Assembly: GCA_910587255.1 (NCBI GenBank)
Contig: CAJUKT010000001.1
Span: 26,478 to 90,477, forward strand
Reading direction: 5' to 3'
From: an uncultured Oscillospiraceae bacterium
GTDB lineage: Bacteria; Bacillota; Clostridia; Oscillospirales; Oscillospiraceae
DNA: 64,000 nucleotides
This document shows positions 17,763-26,411 of this stretch, one piece after another; positions within the stretch are counted from its first letter, which is position 1; each line of letters starts with the position of its first letter. Position numbers and translations under genes: made by a program. The notes below the pieces were generated by a model. That model did no database searches and was not told where the DNA came from. It saw only the letters and a program-made list of their open reading frames with translations.

Positions 17763-18840
17763 TGTCCGCGGCCCCCTTTCGCTTGGGGAGGATGCGGCCC
17801 GCCAGGGCCTTGAGCTGGTCGTTGTTGGTGGCCAGCATCACCAGGATGAGCACCACCGCGTACACCAGCATCCGATAGTCGGCGAACTCCCGCAGCGCCT
17901 CGGGCAGAATGTACAGCACGGCCGCAGCGACGATGGAGCCCCACATATTGCCCAGCCCCCCCAGCACCACATAGACCAGCACCAGGATGGAGGTATCGAA
18001 GCTGAACTTGCTGGCCGCCAGGTTGGAATAGTTCAGGCCGTACAGCGCCCCGGCCGCCCCCGCCAGGGCGGCGGAGGTGACGAAGGCCATCAGCTTGTAC
18101 TTGGTGACGTTGACGCCCACGCTCTCAGCCGCGATGCGGTTGTCCCGCAGGGCCATGATGGCCCGCCCCGCCCGGCTGCGCACCAGGTTGAGCACAATGA
18201 CCAGGGTGATCATAATGAGGATAAAGCCCGCGGTGAAGGTGGCAATGGTGGTGGTGCCGGTGGCGCCCTGGGCGCCCTTGATGATGGCTATGCCCTCCGG
18301 CTCCAGCCCCAGGTCGCTGATGGTCAAGCTGCCGTTGATGTTAAAGGCCATGTGCAGCCCCCGGCTGTCATAGCCCACCAGCAGGCAGTTAATGAGTTCC
18401 TTGATAATCTCGCCAAAGGCCAGGGTGACGATGGCCAGATAGTCCCCCCGCAGGCGCAGCACAGGCACGCCCACGATGAACCCCGCCGCCGAGGCAAAGA
18501 CCGCCCCCACCAGAATCGCCACGGCCAGACGCACCGGGGCGGAGGGGATGGACGCCTGGAGGCTCTGGGCGGCGATGACGCCGGAGAAGGCCCCCACGCT
18601 CATAAAGCCCGCGTGGCCCAGGGACAGCTCGCCCAAAATGCCCACTGTCAGGTTGAGGGACACCGCCATAACGATATAGGCGCAGATGGGCACCAGCATG
18701 CCGGTGAGGAAGCGGTTAAGCAGGCCCAGCCGCCCCAGCAGGGTGACGGCGGCAAAGGCCAGCACCACCCCCAGATAGGTGGCGAAATCCACCTTGGTGG
18801 TCTTTTTCAGCCCCTTGATTTTCTGTGTCAGCTTTTTCAT
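17755..18840 (-). CDS. livM: Branched-chain/amino-acid ABC transporter permease LivM
   Basis: A 361-residue inner-membrane permease with 8-10 hydrophobic segments and the LivM core LSLGHAGFMSVGAFSG plus the cytoplasmic loop with RAGRAIMALRDNRIAAESVGVN, which contacts the ATPases. The ATG at 18840 sits 6 bases after GAGGTG, which itself overlaps the livH stop, so coupling is likely. A GTG 9 bases earlier overlaps that ribosome-binding site and is less likely. Confidence 0.94.
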   Translation of the reverse strand: MKKLTQKIKGLKKTTKVDFATYLGVVLAFAAVTLLGRLGLLNRFLTGMLVPICAYIVMAVSLNLTVGILGELSLGHAGFMSVGAFSGVIAAQSLQASIPSAPVRLAVAILVGAVFASAAGFIVGVPVLRLRGDYLAIVTLAFGEIIKELINCLLVGYDSRGLHMAFNINGSLTISDLGLEPEGIAIIKGAQGATGTTTIATFTAGFILIMITLVIVLNLVRSRAGRAIMALRDNRIAAESVGVNVTKYKLMAFVTSAALAGAAGALYGLNYSNLAASKFSFDTSILVLVYVVLGGLGNMWGSIVAAAVLYILPEALREFADYRMLVYAVVLILVMLATNNDQLKALAGRILPKRKGAADNG

Positions 18841-18850
18841 CCCGGCCACC

Positions 18851-19753
18851 TCACACTTTCTCGGGCACGTACCTGCCCAAGAGGCCCGAGGGCTTCACCA
18901 GCAGCACGATGATGAGCACGGCGAACAAAATGGCGTTGGCCAGCTGGGTGGATATGTACGCCTTGGCCAGCGACTCGATGACCCCCAGCAGGATGCCCCC
19001 CAGAAACGCCCCGGGGATGGACCCGATGCCGCCGAACACCGCAGCGGTAAACGCCTTGATGCCGGGCATGGAGCCGGTGGTGGGCATGAGGGAGGTGGTG
19101 AAGGAGCACAGCAGCCCCCCCGCCACCGCCGCCAGCGCGGAGCCGATGGCGAAGGTCAGCGAGATGGTGGCGTTGACGTTGATGCCCATCAGCTGCGCCG
19201 CCCCCTTGTCCTCCGAGCAGGCCCGCATGGCCTTGCCCAGCTTGGTCCGGCCGGTGAAAAAGGTGAGCAGCACCATGATGACAATACACGCCCCCATGGT
19301 GAACAGGGAGATGTAGGAGATGGACAGCTGCCCGCCGAACAGCCGCAGGGTATTGGGCTCCCCCTGGGCGTTGGTGGTGGGGATGAGGGGGGTATACCCC
19401 TTGGGGGAGGCCCCCCAGATGAGCTGGGCCGCGTTTTGCAGGAAATAGCTCACGCCGATGGCGGTGATGAGCACCGCCAGGGAGGTGGCCTGCCGCAGGG
19501 GTTTGTAGGCCAGCCCCTCAATGACCACACCCAGTGCCGTACATACTGCCATGGCCAGCACCACCGACAGCCAGCCGGGCAGGCCCAGGTAGGACACGGC
19601 GCAGAAGGAGACGTAGCCGCCCACCATGATGACATCGCCGTGGGCAAAGTTGAGCATTTTGGCGATGCCGTACACCATGGTGTACCCCAGGGCGATGATG
19701 GCGTACACGCTCCCCAGGCTGATTCCGCTGATCAGATAGGAAAGGAATTCCAT
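18851..19753 (-). CDS. livH: Branched-chain/amino-acid ABC transporter permease LivH
   Basis: A 300-residue permease, start MEFLSYLISGISLGSVYAII after GAGAGGTG. It carries the LivH signature with ALGYTMVYGIAKMLNFAHGD near residues 24-43 and the loop GKAMRACSEDKGAAQLMGIN. Second gene of the liv operon, separated from livJ by a stable hairpin. Confidence 0.94.
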   Translation of the reverse strand: MEFLSYLISGISLGSVYAIIALGYTMVYGIAKMLNFAHGDVIMVGGYVSFCAVSYLGLPGWLSVVLAMAVCTALGVVIEGLAYKPLRQATSLAVLITAIGVSYFLQNAAQLIWGASPKGYTPLIPTTNAQGEPNTLRLFGGQLSISYISLFTMGACIVIMVLLTFFTGRTKLGKAMRACSEDKGAAQLMGINVNATISLTFAIGSALAAVAGGLLCSFTTSLMPTTGSMPGIKAFTAAVFGGIGSIPGAFLGGILLGVIESLAKAYISTQLANAILFAVLIIVLLVKPSGLLGRYVPEKV

Positions 19754-19794
19754 AGACGCACCTCTCTTTTTCTCACATTGGCCATGTGCCAGAA

Positions 19795-19822
19795 ACGGGG
19801 GCGCGGTACACCGTGCCCCCGT
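19795..19822 (-). other. Intercistronic hairpin between livJ and livH
   Basis: A 12-bp stem (19795-19806 with 19811-19822, one G-T pair) lies in the livJ-livH gap. There is no T-run, so it is more likely an mRNA-stability or partial attenuation element keeping the binding protein more abundant than the membrane parts. Confidence 0.5.
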
Positions 19823-19870
19823 CCCCGTCACAGCCTGGAACAGAAGATATGAAGCTGGGCCCCCTCAAGG

Positions 19871-21106
19871 TCAGGGGGTGACGTACACGCCGTCCTTGAT
19901 GACCACGGCCATGGGGGCCTTGGACACCTCGCCGGTGGGCTGCCAGGTCATGCCCTGGCCGGTGAGCCCGTCCACGGAGATGGCGGTCATAGACTTTACC
20001 AGCGCCTCGCAGATATCGGCGGCGCTCATGTCGGCGGTGCAGCCCGCGGCCTGGATGGCCTCGTAGATGACATACACCGCGTCATAGCCGTCGGCGGCAA
20101 ACTGGTTGGGGATCTCGCCGTGGAGTTCCTTATACTTCTTGACAAAGCCCTGGGTGCGCTCATCCTCCGCGTCGGCGGAGAAGGGGGTGAGCAGCATGAC
20201 ACCCTCGGCCAGCTTGGTGTCAAAGCCGTCCATCCCCAGAATGCCGTCCATGCCGTCCACGCCGAAGAAGGTGGGCGCGTAGTTCATGGCGGCGGCCTGG
20301 GCCAGGATCACGGAGGCGGGCTGATAATAGATGGGAAGGAAGAGCACATCCGCCCCGGCGTTCTGCGCCCCCGCCAGCTGGACGGAGAAATCGGTCTGGG
20401 TGTCCTTGGTAAAGGTGCCCTGGTAGACGATGCTTATGCCCTTGGCCCCAGCCTCCGCCACGAAGGTGTCCCGAATACCCTGGGAGTAGGCATCGTCGTT
20501 GCGGTAGATGACGGCCACCTTGGCCCCGGAGAGGTTCTCAGCGATGTAGTCGGCGGAGCCGGTGCCCTGGTTGGGGTCGGTGAAGCAGACCTGGAACACG
20601 TTGTCCTTGCCGCTGATCACGTCCACAGAGGAGCCGGAGGGGGTCAGGGTAAACACCCGGTCCTTGTAGGTCTCGGCGGACACGGCGATGCCGGAGCCGG
20701 AGGTGACGCTGCCCACGATGATCTGTGCGCCGTCGTCCAGCAGCTTATGGTAGGCGTTGAGGCCCAGCTCAGGGTCGGCCTGGTCATCCTCGGCCTGAAG
20801 CTCAAAGCGAATGGCCCCGCCCAGGGCGTTGATCTCGTCCACAGCGATCTGGGCGCCGTTCATGGCAGCCTTGCCGTAGATGGCGTTTTCACCGGTCAGC
20901 GGGCCGATACCGCCCAGCTTGAAAGTGCCGCCGGCAGTGCCGGTGGTCTGGCCGCCCTGGTTGTCGTTCTGGCCGGGCTGGCTCCCCTGGGTGCCCTGGC
21001 TGGGTTCACCGGAAGCGGGGGCGCCGCCGGGGCTGGTGCAGCCGGCCAGCAGGCCCAGGCACATGGCCCCCGCCATGAGCATGGCCACAAGATTCTTCTT
21101 TTTCAT
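19871..21106 (-). CDS. livJ: Amino-acid ABC transporter substrate-binding lipoprotein
   Basis: 411 residues. Lipoprotein signal MKKKNLVAMLMAGAMCLGLL with lipobox LLAGC (Cys 23), a low-complexity Gly/Gln/Ser linker (about 24-60), then a periplasmic-binding-protein type 1 fold starting KLGGIGPLTGENAIYG. It captures branched-chain or related amino acids outside the cell for LivHMGF. First gene of the operon, with ribosome-binding site AGGAGG. The ligand cannot be deduced from sequence by eye. Confidence 0.94.
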   Translation of the reverse strand: MKKKNLVAMLMAGAMCLGLLAGCTSPGGAPASGEPSQGTQGSQPGQNDNQGGQTTGTAGGTFKLGGIGPLTGENAIYGKAAMNGAQIAVDEINALGGAIRFELQAEDDQADPELGLNAYHKLLDDGAQIIVGSVTSGSGIAVSAETYKDRVFTLTPSGSSVDVISGKDNVFQVCFTDPNQGTGSADYIAENLSGAKVAVIYRNDDAYSQGIRDTFVAEAGAKGISIVYQGTFTKDTQTDFSVQLAGAQNAGADVLFLPIYYQPASVILAQAAAMNYAPTFFGVDGMDGILGMDGFDTKLAEGVMLLTPFSADAEDERTQGFVKKYKELHGEIPNQFAADGYDAVYVIYEAIQAAGCTADMSAADICEALVKSMTAISVDGLTGQGMTWQPTGEVSKAPMAVVIKDGVYVTP

Positions 21107-21188
21107 TCTGGTTTCCTCCTATATTGAGATATGCCGCAGGTCCTCTAACATCGAAGGGGGCACCACTGCGCCCCCCAGATTGTTGACA

Positions 21189-21217
21189 ATTATATACTTG
21201 TTATTTTGATTTGTCAA
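21189..21217 (-). promoter_or_regulatory. Consensus promoter of the liv operon inside an inverted repeat
   Basis: On the minus strand a perfect TTGACA (21212-21217), a 17-base spacer and perfect TATAAT (21189-21194). The inverted repeat GTTGACAA (21182-21189) / TTGTCAAC (21211-21218) brackets the element, so a repressor could sit across it. A hairpin of the GGGGGC/GCCCCC type follows in the leader (about 21157-21179). Confidence 0.8.
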
Positions 21218-21285
21218 CCGCAAAAAGTGCCAAGGACCGTTGGGGGAGGAACCGCGTTATGTGATATTGTGACGGATATTTGTAC

Positions 21286-22017
21286 TCAGACCACCAATCC
21301 CCCATTGGGCGACACCACCTGTCCGGTGAGGAAGGACGCCTCATCAGAGGCCAGAAAGGCAATGGCGGCAGCGGCCTCCTGCGCCGTGCCGATGCGGCCC
21401 AGCGGGGTTTCGTCCGACAGGGCGGCCAGATCTGCCTGGGTGAGGTGGGCGTTCATTTCCGTATCAATCACCCCGGGCGACACACAATTTACCCGGATAT
21501 TAGAGGGCCCAAGCTCCTTTGCCAGGGCCTTAGTGTAGGCGATGACCGCCCCTTTTGTGGCGGAGTACGCCGCCTCACAGGAGGCCCCCACCTGCCCCCA
21601 CATGGAGGCCACCGTGACAATGGAGCCGCTCTTTCTGGAGAGCATATGGGGCAGGACGGCGCGGCAGCAGTGGTGGACGCCGTCCACGTTGACGGCAAAC
21701 AACCGCCGCCACTGGTCCTCGTCAATTTGACTGATGAGCCCCACGTGAGAGATGCCTGCGGCGCAAACCAAAATGTCAAGTTGACAAAATTTTTCTAACA
21801 CATTGTCAACCAGTTCTCCCACCTGGCGGGGGTCTGCCACATCGGCCCGGACCGCCATAGCGGGCACGCCCAGCTCCTGAAGCTCCCGGACCAGCGCCTG
21901 CCCCCGGTTCCCGCTTTGATGGAAGGCTACCGCCACCCCCCAGCCCCGCCGGGCAAACAGCCGGGCGGCGGCGGCCCCGATCCCCCGGGAACCGCCGGTA
22001 ATGAGCGCGTATTTCAT
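21286..22017 (-). CDS. SDR-family oxidoreductase (FabG-like)
   Basis: A 243-residue Rossmann dehydrogenase with TGGSRGIG at 7-14, catalytic Ser in the VTVASMWG region, YSATK catalytic Tyr-Lys motif, and CVSPGVIDTEM after it. Close to 3-oxoacyl-ACP reductases, but outside a fatty-acid operon, so the substrate is open. The ATG at 22017 follows GGGAGGACG; the open frame upstream is not family-like. Single gene with its own promoter divergent from tRNA-Val. Confidence 0.9.
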   Translation of the reverse strand: MKYALITGGSRGIGAAAARLFARRGWGVAVAFHQSGNRGQALVRELQELGVPAMAVRADVADPRQVGELVDNVLEKFCQLDILVCAAGISHVGLISQIDEDQWRRLFAVNVDGVHHCCRAVLPHMLSRKSGSIVTVASMWGQVGASCEAAYSATKGAVIAYTKALAKELGPSNIRVNCVSPGVIDTEMNAHLTQADLAALSDETPLGRIGTAQEAAAAIAFLASDEASFLTGQVVSPNGGLVV

Positions 22018-22061
22018 AGATCGTCCTCCCTCGCGTCTCCTTAGACGTTTTGCTGATAACC

Positions 22062-22090
22062 AGTATAACACGTGAAAAAAGCCTTGACAA
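22062..22090 (-). promoter_or_regulatory. Promoter of the SDR gene, sharing its -35 with the tRNA promoter
   Basis: On the minus strand TTGTCA (22085-22090), a 17-base spacer and TATACT (22062-22067). The -35 box overlaps the opposite-strand TTGACA of the tRNA-Val promoter. Confidence 0.65.
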
Positions 22091-22112
22091 GCTGGCCCTG
22101 TGCCATTATAAT
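22084..22112 (+). promoter_or_regulatory. Promoter of tRNA-Val
   Basis: Perfect TTGACA (22084-22089), a 17-base spacer and perfect TATAAT (22107-22112), 37 bases before the tRNA. Confidence 0.85.
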
Positions 22113-22148
22113 GTGTTTGTTCCGCTTCTCAGCGAGGACAGCATAATC

Positions 22149-22225
22149 GGACGATTAGCTCAGCTGGTATGAGCATCCGCTTGACGTGCGGGAGGTCACA
22201 GGTTCGAGTCCTGTATCGTCCACCA
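22149..22225 (+). tRNA. tRNA-Val (anticodon GAC)
   Basis: 77 bases. Acceptor GGACGAT (22149-22155) pairs with ATCGTCC (22215-22221), followed by discriminator A and encoded CCA. The anticodon stem CCGC/GCGG encloses the loop TTGACGT, giving anticodon GAC; the T arm contains GGTTCGAGTCC. Integrase genes follow immediately, and tRNA 3' ends are common attachment sites. Confidence 0.95.
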
Positions 22226-22226
22226 C

Positions 22227-22266
22227 AAATCCGCTTGAAACCGTTGGTTTCGGGCGGATTTTTCTG
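22227..22266 (+). terminator. Terminator of tRNA-Val
   Basis: A long stem beginning AAATCCGC (22228) and closing GCGGATTT, loop around GTT, followed by a T-rich run. Confidence 0.8.
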
Positions 22267-22323
22267 TTTTACATCACTTTTTTACGGCATTGATTTTTCG
22301 TATTTTGGCCCTGACCACATAAA

Positions 22324-22410
22324 TGACCACAGACAGAAAAAATCTGCCCCAGGCTGGGGGCAGGGGGACGCGGCTGATTTGGCGGACTCTCTACTGATTA
22401 CAGCGTGGTA
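22324..22410. repeat. Repeat copy 1 (terminator-containing), also at 47570-47638
   Basis: The 41 bases from 22324 are nearly identical to those from 47570 (both begin TGACCACAGACAG, then AAAAAATCTGCCCC), and both copies end with TGATTACA-C/G-CGTGGTA. Spacing between the two blocks differs by 18 bases. The hairpin at 22344-22363 with its A-run (22337-22342) makes a minus-strand terminator for the integrase at 22426. Confidence 0.6.
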
Positions 22411-22425
22411 CATTCTTCCCGATTT

Positions 22426-23925
22426 TCACACCATTTTCTTTGCCCCCCGGGCTTTCTTCTGCCCGGCCAGTTTCATGGCTTCCTCCCAGTTTTCTTCTGA
22501 AACCAAGCGTTTAGCTTCTGCAATTTCTGCTTTCATCTGCCGGATTAACTCGGCCAGCTTTTCTTCACATTCGGGTTCGGTGTTGGCGTAGACGCTGCGG
22601 GAGTGCTTTTTGCCGTCGGGCCACTTAGGTGAAAACTTTCCTTCCCACAGATGGTCGTTGATCTGTGTCACACAGCCTGTCCCTGACTTGCGGATTTTGC
22701 CCTTGTAGGGCGCAAACGGGGCCTTTGAGGGTGGGTTGAACGTTTTGGCGGGTAAACCCTCACCAGGGTCATCCGGCGGCTCACATTTGCCGATCCCTCG
22801 GTCAATTTTTGCCGCCGCTGTTTGGCGCATTTCATCGGTGACATGGGTGTAGATGTTCAGTGTGGTCTTTGCGGAGACGTGGCCAATGATAGCGGACAGG
22901 GTTTTCACATCCATGCCGTTTTCCAGGGCCGTGGTCACGAACAGGTGGCGCAGATCGTGAAAGCGGACTTTTCTGCACCCCGCGTGTTCCAGGATGGTCT
23001 GGAGGCGTTTCCGAACGGTGGCCGGGTCGAGGGGTGAATCTCTCTTTGCCGGGGATGGGAACATCCAGCGGGAATTGGTGTGCTGGCGGTATTCCACCAG
23101 TACCCCCACCAAGGCAGGCGGCAATACGATGGTACGCAGGGCCGCTTTCGTCTTGGGCACAGACACCACCAGCTCACCGTTGGCCCGGTAAACCTGGCGC
23201 TGGATGCGAAGTGTCCCAGTCTCCAAGTCCAGATCGTCCCATTGGAGGGCCAACACCTCGCCCCGGCGAAGACCGGTGGCCAATTCCAGAAGAAATAGTT
23301 CGTAATATCCTTCCTCCTTGGCCTGAATGAGAAACCGTTGCATTTCCTCCCGTGTCAGCAGGTTCATATCTTTGAGGGCCTGTCCGGGAAGTTTGCAGTC
23401 GGCGGCGGGGTTGATACGGATGAGACCGTCCGCCACAGCCCGATCCAGCGCGGTCAGGCATCGGGTGTGGCAGGCCCGCACCATGCGGTCTGAGAGGCCC
23501 TCGCCATAAATGTTTGTGCGGGTTAAGCGTCCGCTTTTCTTCATCTGGGTGTAAAATTGCTGGAGATCGTTGGCGGTCAATTTGGACAGTTGGATTTTAC
23601 CCAGCGCGGGGATGATGTGCTTGTAAATACTGTTTTCGTAGTCGAGCTGCGATTTGGGCCGCAGCTTAGGTTTAGAGTAGTTTTGATACCAAAAGTCCAA
23701 CCATTCGCCAAAGGTCATATCCGGCTGGAGCTTTTCTGTGGGCTGCCCGGAACAGGTTTTCTGCAAGGCTTTCAGCTTGTCCAGACACGCCATTTTCGTC
23801 TTTGCCAGCACATTTTTTGTGATGGGAAGGCCCTTGTCATCGTAGCCCACCACCACCCGGCCCTCCCAGCGCCCGTCTTTTCTCAGATGGACGCTTCCTT
23901 CGCCCCGTTTTCTGCGTTTTGCCAC
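22426..23925 (-). CDS. Tyrosine integrase 1 with C-terminal extension
   Basis: 499 residues: N-terminal AP2-like arm-binding region (MAKRRKRGEGSVHLRKDGRWEG), SAM-like core-binding domain (about 65-165), catalytic domain with Arg I in ATGLRRGEVLALQWDD, the HDLRHLF box, GHVSAKTTLNIYTH with the second His and nucleophilic Tyr. About 90 extra C-terminal residues include a second WEGKFSPKWPDG-type module. It probably integrates the element into the tRNA-Val 3' end. Its start overlaps the end of integrase 2 by 43 bases. Confidence 0.92.
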   Translation of the reverse strand: MAKRRKRGEGSVHLRKDGRWEGRVVVGYDDKGLPITKNVLAKTKMACLDKLKALQKTCSGQPTEKLQPDMTFGEWLDFWYQNYSKPKLRPKSQLDYENSIYKHIIPALGKIQLSKLTANDLQQFYTQMKKSGRLTRTNIYGEGLSDRMVRACHTRCLTALDRAVADGLIRINPAADCKLPGQALKDMNLLTREEMQRFLIQAKEEGYYELFLLELATGLRRGEVLALQWDDLDLETGTLRIQRQVYRANGELVVSVPKTKAALRTIVLPPALVGVLVEYRQHTNSRWMFPSPAKRDSPLDPATVRKRLQTILEHAGCRKVRFHDLRHLFVTTALENGMDVKTLSAIIGHVSAKTTLNIYTHVTDEMRQTAAAKIDRGIGKCEPPDDPGEGLPAKTFNPPSKAPFAPYKGKIRKSGTGCVTQINDHLWEGKFSPKWPDGKKHSRSVYANTEPECEEKLAELIRQMKAEIAEAKRLVSEENWEEAMKLAGQKKARGAKKMV

Positions 23926-25094
23926 GGTTTCAACTCCTTTCCGAAGATGTCCTCCATGAAGTTCCCCACGATGGTTGCTGACTGCTTTTGCATATCGCCA
24001 GTGACGTGGGTATAGGTATTCAGCGTGAATGTGGCATCAGTGTGACCCAGGATGCCGGACAGGGTTTTGGCGTCCACCCCGCTGGCCAGCGCATGGGTGG
24101 CAAACGTGTGTCTCAACCCATGGAAAGGGATATTCTCCGCGATTCCGGTCTCGCGCAGCAGGGACTTTAGTCGTCGATAGGCCGCATCGGGGGAGATAGG
24201 TCGTTCCGGCCTGAGCGGGTCGGGGAAAATCCATTCGCCGAGAGCTTTCCGTTGCCTTTTTCGAAGGACATCCGCCGTACTCTGAGGGAGCAGGATTTTG
24301 CGCCGCCCCCGCCCAGTTTTTGTCTCGCCTGCCTCAAATCCACCGCCTGCTTTTCTGTGCAGGGTGCGGCTGATCTGCAACATACCCGTTTCAGGATCAA
24401 AGTCGCGCCACTGGAGGCCGCAGATCTCGCCCCGCCGCAGGCCGGTGGTGAGTTCGGTGTAGAAAAAGTCGTGCCAGAAAGGATCGGCTTTGATGGCCTC
24501 CATAAATTTGTCCAGCTCCCTGTCCGTGAGGACACGTTTGGCCGGACAGTCTGCTTTCGGCAGCGTCAGTCCTTCGGTGGGGTTGCGTGGGATGATGCGG
24601 GCTTTCACCGCGTCCTCCAGGGCGCGGTGGAGCATGGTGTGGATGCGCCGGACAGTGCCGGCAGAGAGGGCGCGGCCATACTCCGGGTGTTCATGTACCC
24701 GGCCCTCTTTTTTCAGCTTGGTGTACAACCGCTGGATATCCGCTGAGGTGATGGAATTCATTTTCTTGTTCCCCAGACGGGGCTTTATGTACTGCTCGGC
24801 GTACATCCGATAACCGCTCATGGTGCTTTCCCGTAAGCGCGGGGCGGCGTATTCGTCCAGCCAGCGGTTCAGCCACTGGGCCAGGGTCATGCGGCTGTCC
24901 TCGCACAGCTCCACATCCCGGAATACTTCAATATTTTGGTGGAGCTTGGGCAGAAGGGCTTTCTGCGTGGGCGCGAGGACATACTGGAAAATAGGATCGC
25001 CGTCCTCCTTGTGTCCCACCACAATGCGCCCCTCCCAGCGGCCGTCCTCCCGTTTGCGCACCATGCCGTCGCCGGATGGCCTGCGCTTCGCCAT
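23883..25094 (-). CDS. Tyrosine integrase 2
   Basis: 403 residues of the same family: N-terminal DGRWEGRIVVGHKEDG arm, core-binding domain, Arg I in TTGLRRGEICGLQWRD, FHGLRHTFATHAL box, GHTDATFTLNTYTHVT. All catalytic residues are present. The ATG at 25094 follows GGAGGTGATTGACC. Two tandem, overlapping, divergent integrase genes are unusual; they may be co-translated and have separate roles, or one may be the relic of an earlier insertion. Confidence 0.92.
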   Translation of the reverse strand: MAKRRPSGDGMVRKREDGRWEGRIVVGHKEDGDPIFQYVLAPTQKALLPKLHQNIEVFRDVELCEDSRMTLAQWLNRWLDEYAAPRLRESTMSGYRMYAEQYIKPRLGNKKMNSITSADIQRLYTKLKKEGRVHEHPEYGRALSAGTVRRIHTMLHRALEDAVKARIIPRNPTEGLTLPKADCPAKRVLTDRELDKFMEAIKADPFWHDFFYTELTTGLRRGEICGLQWRDFDPETGMLQISRTLHRKAGGGFEAGETKTGRGRRKILLPQSTADVLRKRQRKALGEWIFPDPLRPERPISPDAAYRRLKSLLRETGIAENIPFHGLRHTFATHALASGVDAKTLSGILGHTDATFTLNTYTHVTGDMQKQSATIVGNFMEDIFGKELKPWQNAENGAKEASI

Positions 25095-25096
25095 GG

Positions 25097-25393
25097 TCAA
25101 TCACCTCCAGTTCTGATATCGCCGTCATTGTTGTCCATGCACTCCATCATGATTTTGGCACCCAGTCGGAAGCCCAGGATAAAATTCTCCAGGGCTGTGA
25201 TGCTGTCAATCTCATGCTGTGATTCGATAAGCTTTGCCAAGACGGCTTGCCCTGCCTCGTCGAGCCGCTCCGTGAGTTGGTTTTCGAAACGGGTCACCCG
25301 GTCTGTCGCCCGCTTCAACTCTGAATTGGGCGCCATGTTCTGCGCGTTGGGTGTGATGTTGCCGTAGTAGAGATCTTCCAAAGTGTTTCGCAT
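25097..25393 (-). CDS. DUF6809 family protein
   Basis: 98 residues, starting MRNTLEDLYYGNITPN, with an internal helical stretch rich in Glu/Lys and the C-terminal FILGFRLGAKIMMECMD. Matches the small DUF6809 proteins found beside integrases in Clostridia mobile elements; function unknown. Ribosome-binding site AGGAGGCG. Its stop lies 2 bases before the integrase 2 start, so the three genes form one unit. Confidence 0.75.
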   Translation of the reverse strand: MRNTLEDLYYGNITPNAQNMAPNSELKRATDRVTRFENQLTERLDEAGQAVLAKLIESQHEIDSITALENFILGFRLGAKIMMECMDNNDGDIRTGGD

Positions 25394-25705
25394 TGTTCTC
25401 GCCTCCTGTAGCGACACACCATACCACAGGCCGGCGGAAATAGCCATGGCAAACAGGAAGAATTATCAGTTCAGACATATCTTTTTTTATCTGCGCTGGC
25501 GATTCTTTTCTTTGAAGACAGCGGTGCAATCCGCCCCACACACAGCGGCGTACAAAGGGGCCGACACCGCGTTTCATACGCGCGAGGGGCACGGATGCCA
25601 CCCAGCCCGCAGAATGGGTACAAACCGTCGCACAGGGGCCAACACGGGGGAAATTGGGCGGCACCCTGCGTCCGCAGGGCGCCGCCCATTTGTGCCTGTG
25701 AGTGC
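25394..25705. other. Non-coding gap with one strong hairpin
   Basis: No credible gene in these 312 bases; short open frames on both strands have no family features. The only structure is the hairpin at 25655-25688 (TGGGCGGC... paired with GCCGCCCA), 17 bases after the end of the minus-strand gene at 25706. It probably acts as that gene's terminator though its T-run is poor. Confidence 0.6.
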
Positions 25706-26404
25706 TTATTCTGGATAGCGTGTGTACAGGGTATATCCAGACTGTTCTTCCAGCCACCACTTGAAATACTGCCCGCCCCAGCGGACGTGGTTGTTTGTGC
25801 CGCTCTCAGTGACCTTAATGTACTCGTCCGTCTTGCCCATCACGACCACCACATGGTAAGACTCGCTGTTTTGATACTCCACCAGGTCGCCGGGTCTGAG
25901 CTGCTCCCAGCTCGGGCGGTTGATTCTCTGCCAAGGTAAATCACAGAAGGCAGCATCGCTACACAGCGTAGCCCAGCCGGAGCAGTGGATGCCTCGGTAG
26001 TAAGGCCCATCGCTGGTGGAACGGTAGGGCGTAGGGAACTCTGCCCCGGTGGGATAGATTTCCCGGAGCTGCGCCAGGGTGGCCTGCACACTTGCTTCCG
26101 TGGGAGCGGATGGTGCTGCTGGGGCTTCTTCCTGGTAGGGTTGGGTGCTGTCGATGTGGACGCTGTTGGTGGCGGCGTCATAGGTCACGCTGAAGTCCAC
26201 CGTCTTGCCAATGTCCCGGAGCTTCACAAAATTGTTGTTGTGGATGCTGTACGCCTCGAACTGCACCTGCTGGCCGTCCACGTAGAAGGCTTGGGTGGTG
26301 GGCGTGGCGGTGAGCTGCTGGACGGCGGCACTGGCGGGGCCGCTCAAAGCGAGACCGGTGAGGATGCCGATCCCCATAAAGACTACTTCCCGTTTTCTGC
26401 TCAT
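25706..26404 (-). CDS. Secreted stalk-domain protein with an NlpC/P60-like Cys-His region
   Basis: 232 residues. Signal peptide (about 1-27, hydrophobic MGIGILTGLALSGPASA), a copper-amine-oxidase-N/stalk-like domain (about 28-88, FYVDGQQVQFEAYSIHNNNF, VKLRDIGKTVDFSVTYD), a Pro/Ala linker, then a region with YRGIHCSGWATLCSD (Cys) and SYHVVVVMG (His), reminiscent of NlpC/P60 or CHAP peptidases. It may loosen the cell wall during conjugation, an inference from context. Ribosome-binding site AAAGGAGCG lies in one arm of the inverted repeat at 26412. Confidence 0.72.
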   Translation of the reverse strand: MSRKREVVFMGIGILTGLALSGPASAAVQQLTATPTTQAFYVDGQQVQFEAYSIHNNNFVKLRDIGKTVDFSVTYDAATNSVHIDSTQPYQEEAPAAPSAPTEASVQATLAQLREIYPTGAEFPTPYRSTSDGPYYRGIHCSGWATLCSDAAFCDLPWQRINRPSWEQLRPGDLVEYQNSESYHVVVVMGKTDEYIKVTESGTNNHVRWGGQYFKWWLEEQSGYTLYTRYPE

Positions 26405-26411
26405 GTTGTAG

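Noticed and set aside
25471..25689. Short minus-strand open frame in the gap before the stalk-domain gene
   Set aside because: No ribosome-binding site, no family features, and it overlaps the terminator-like hairpin.
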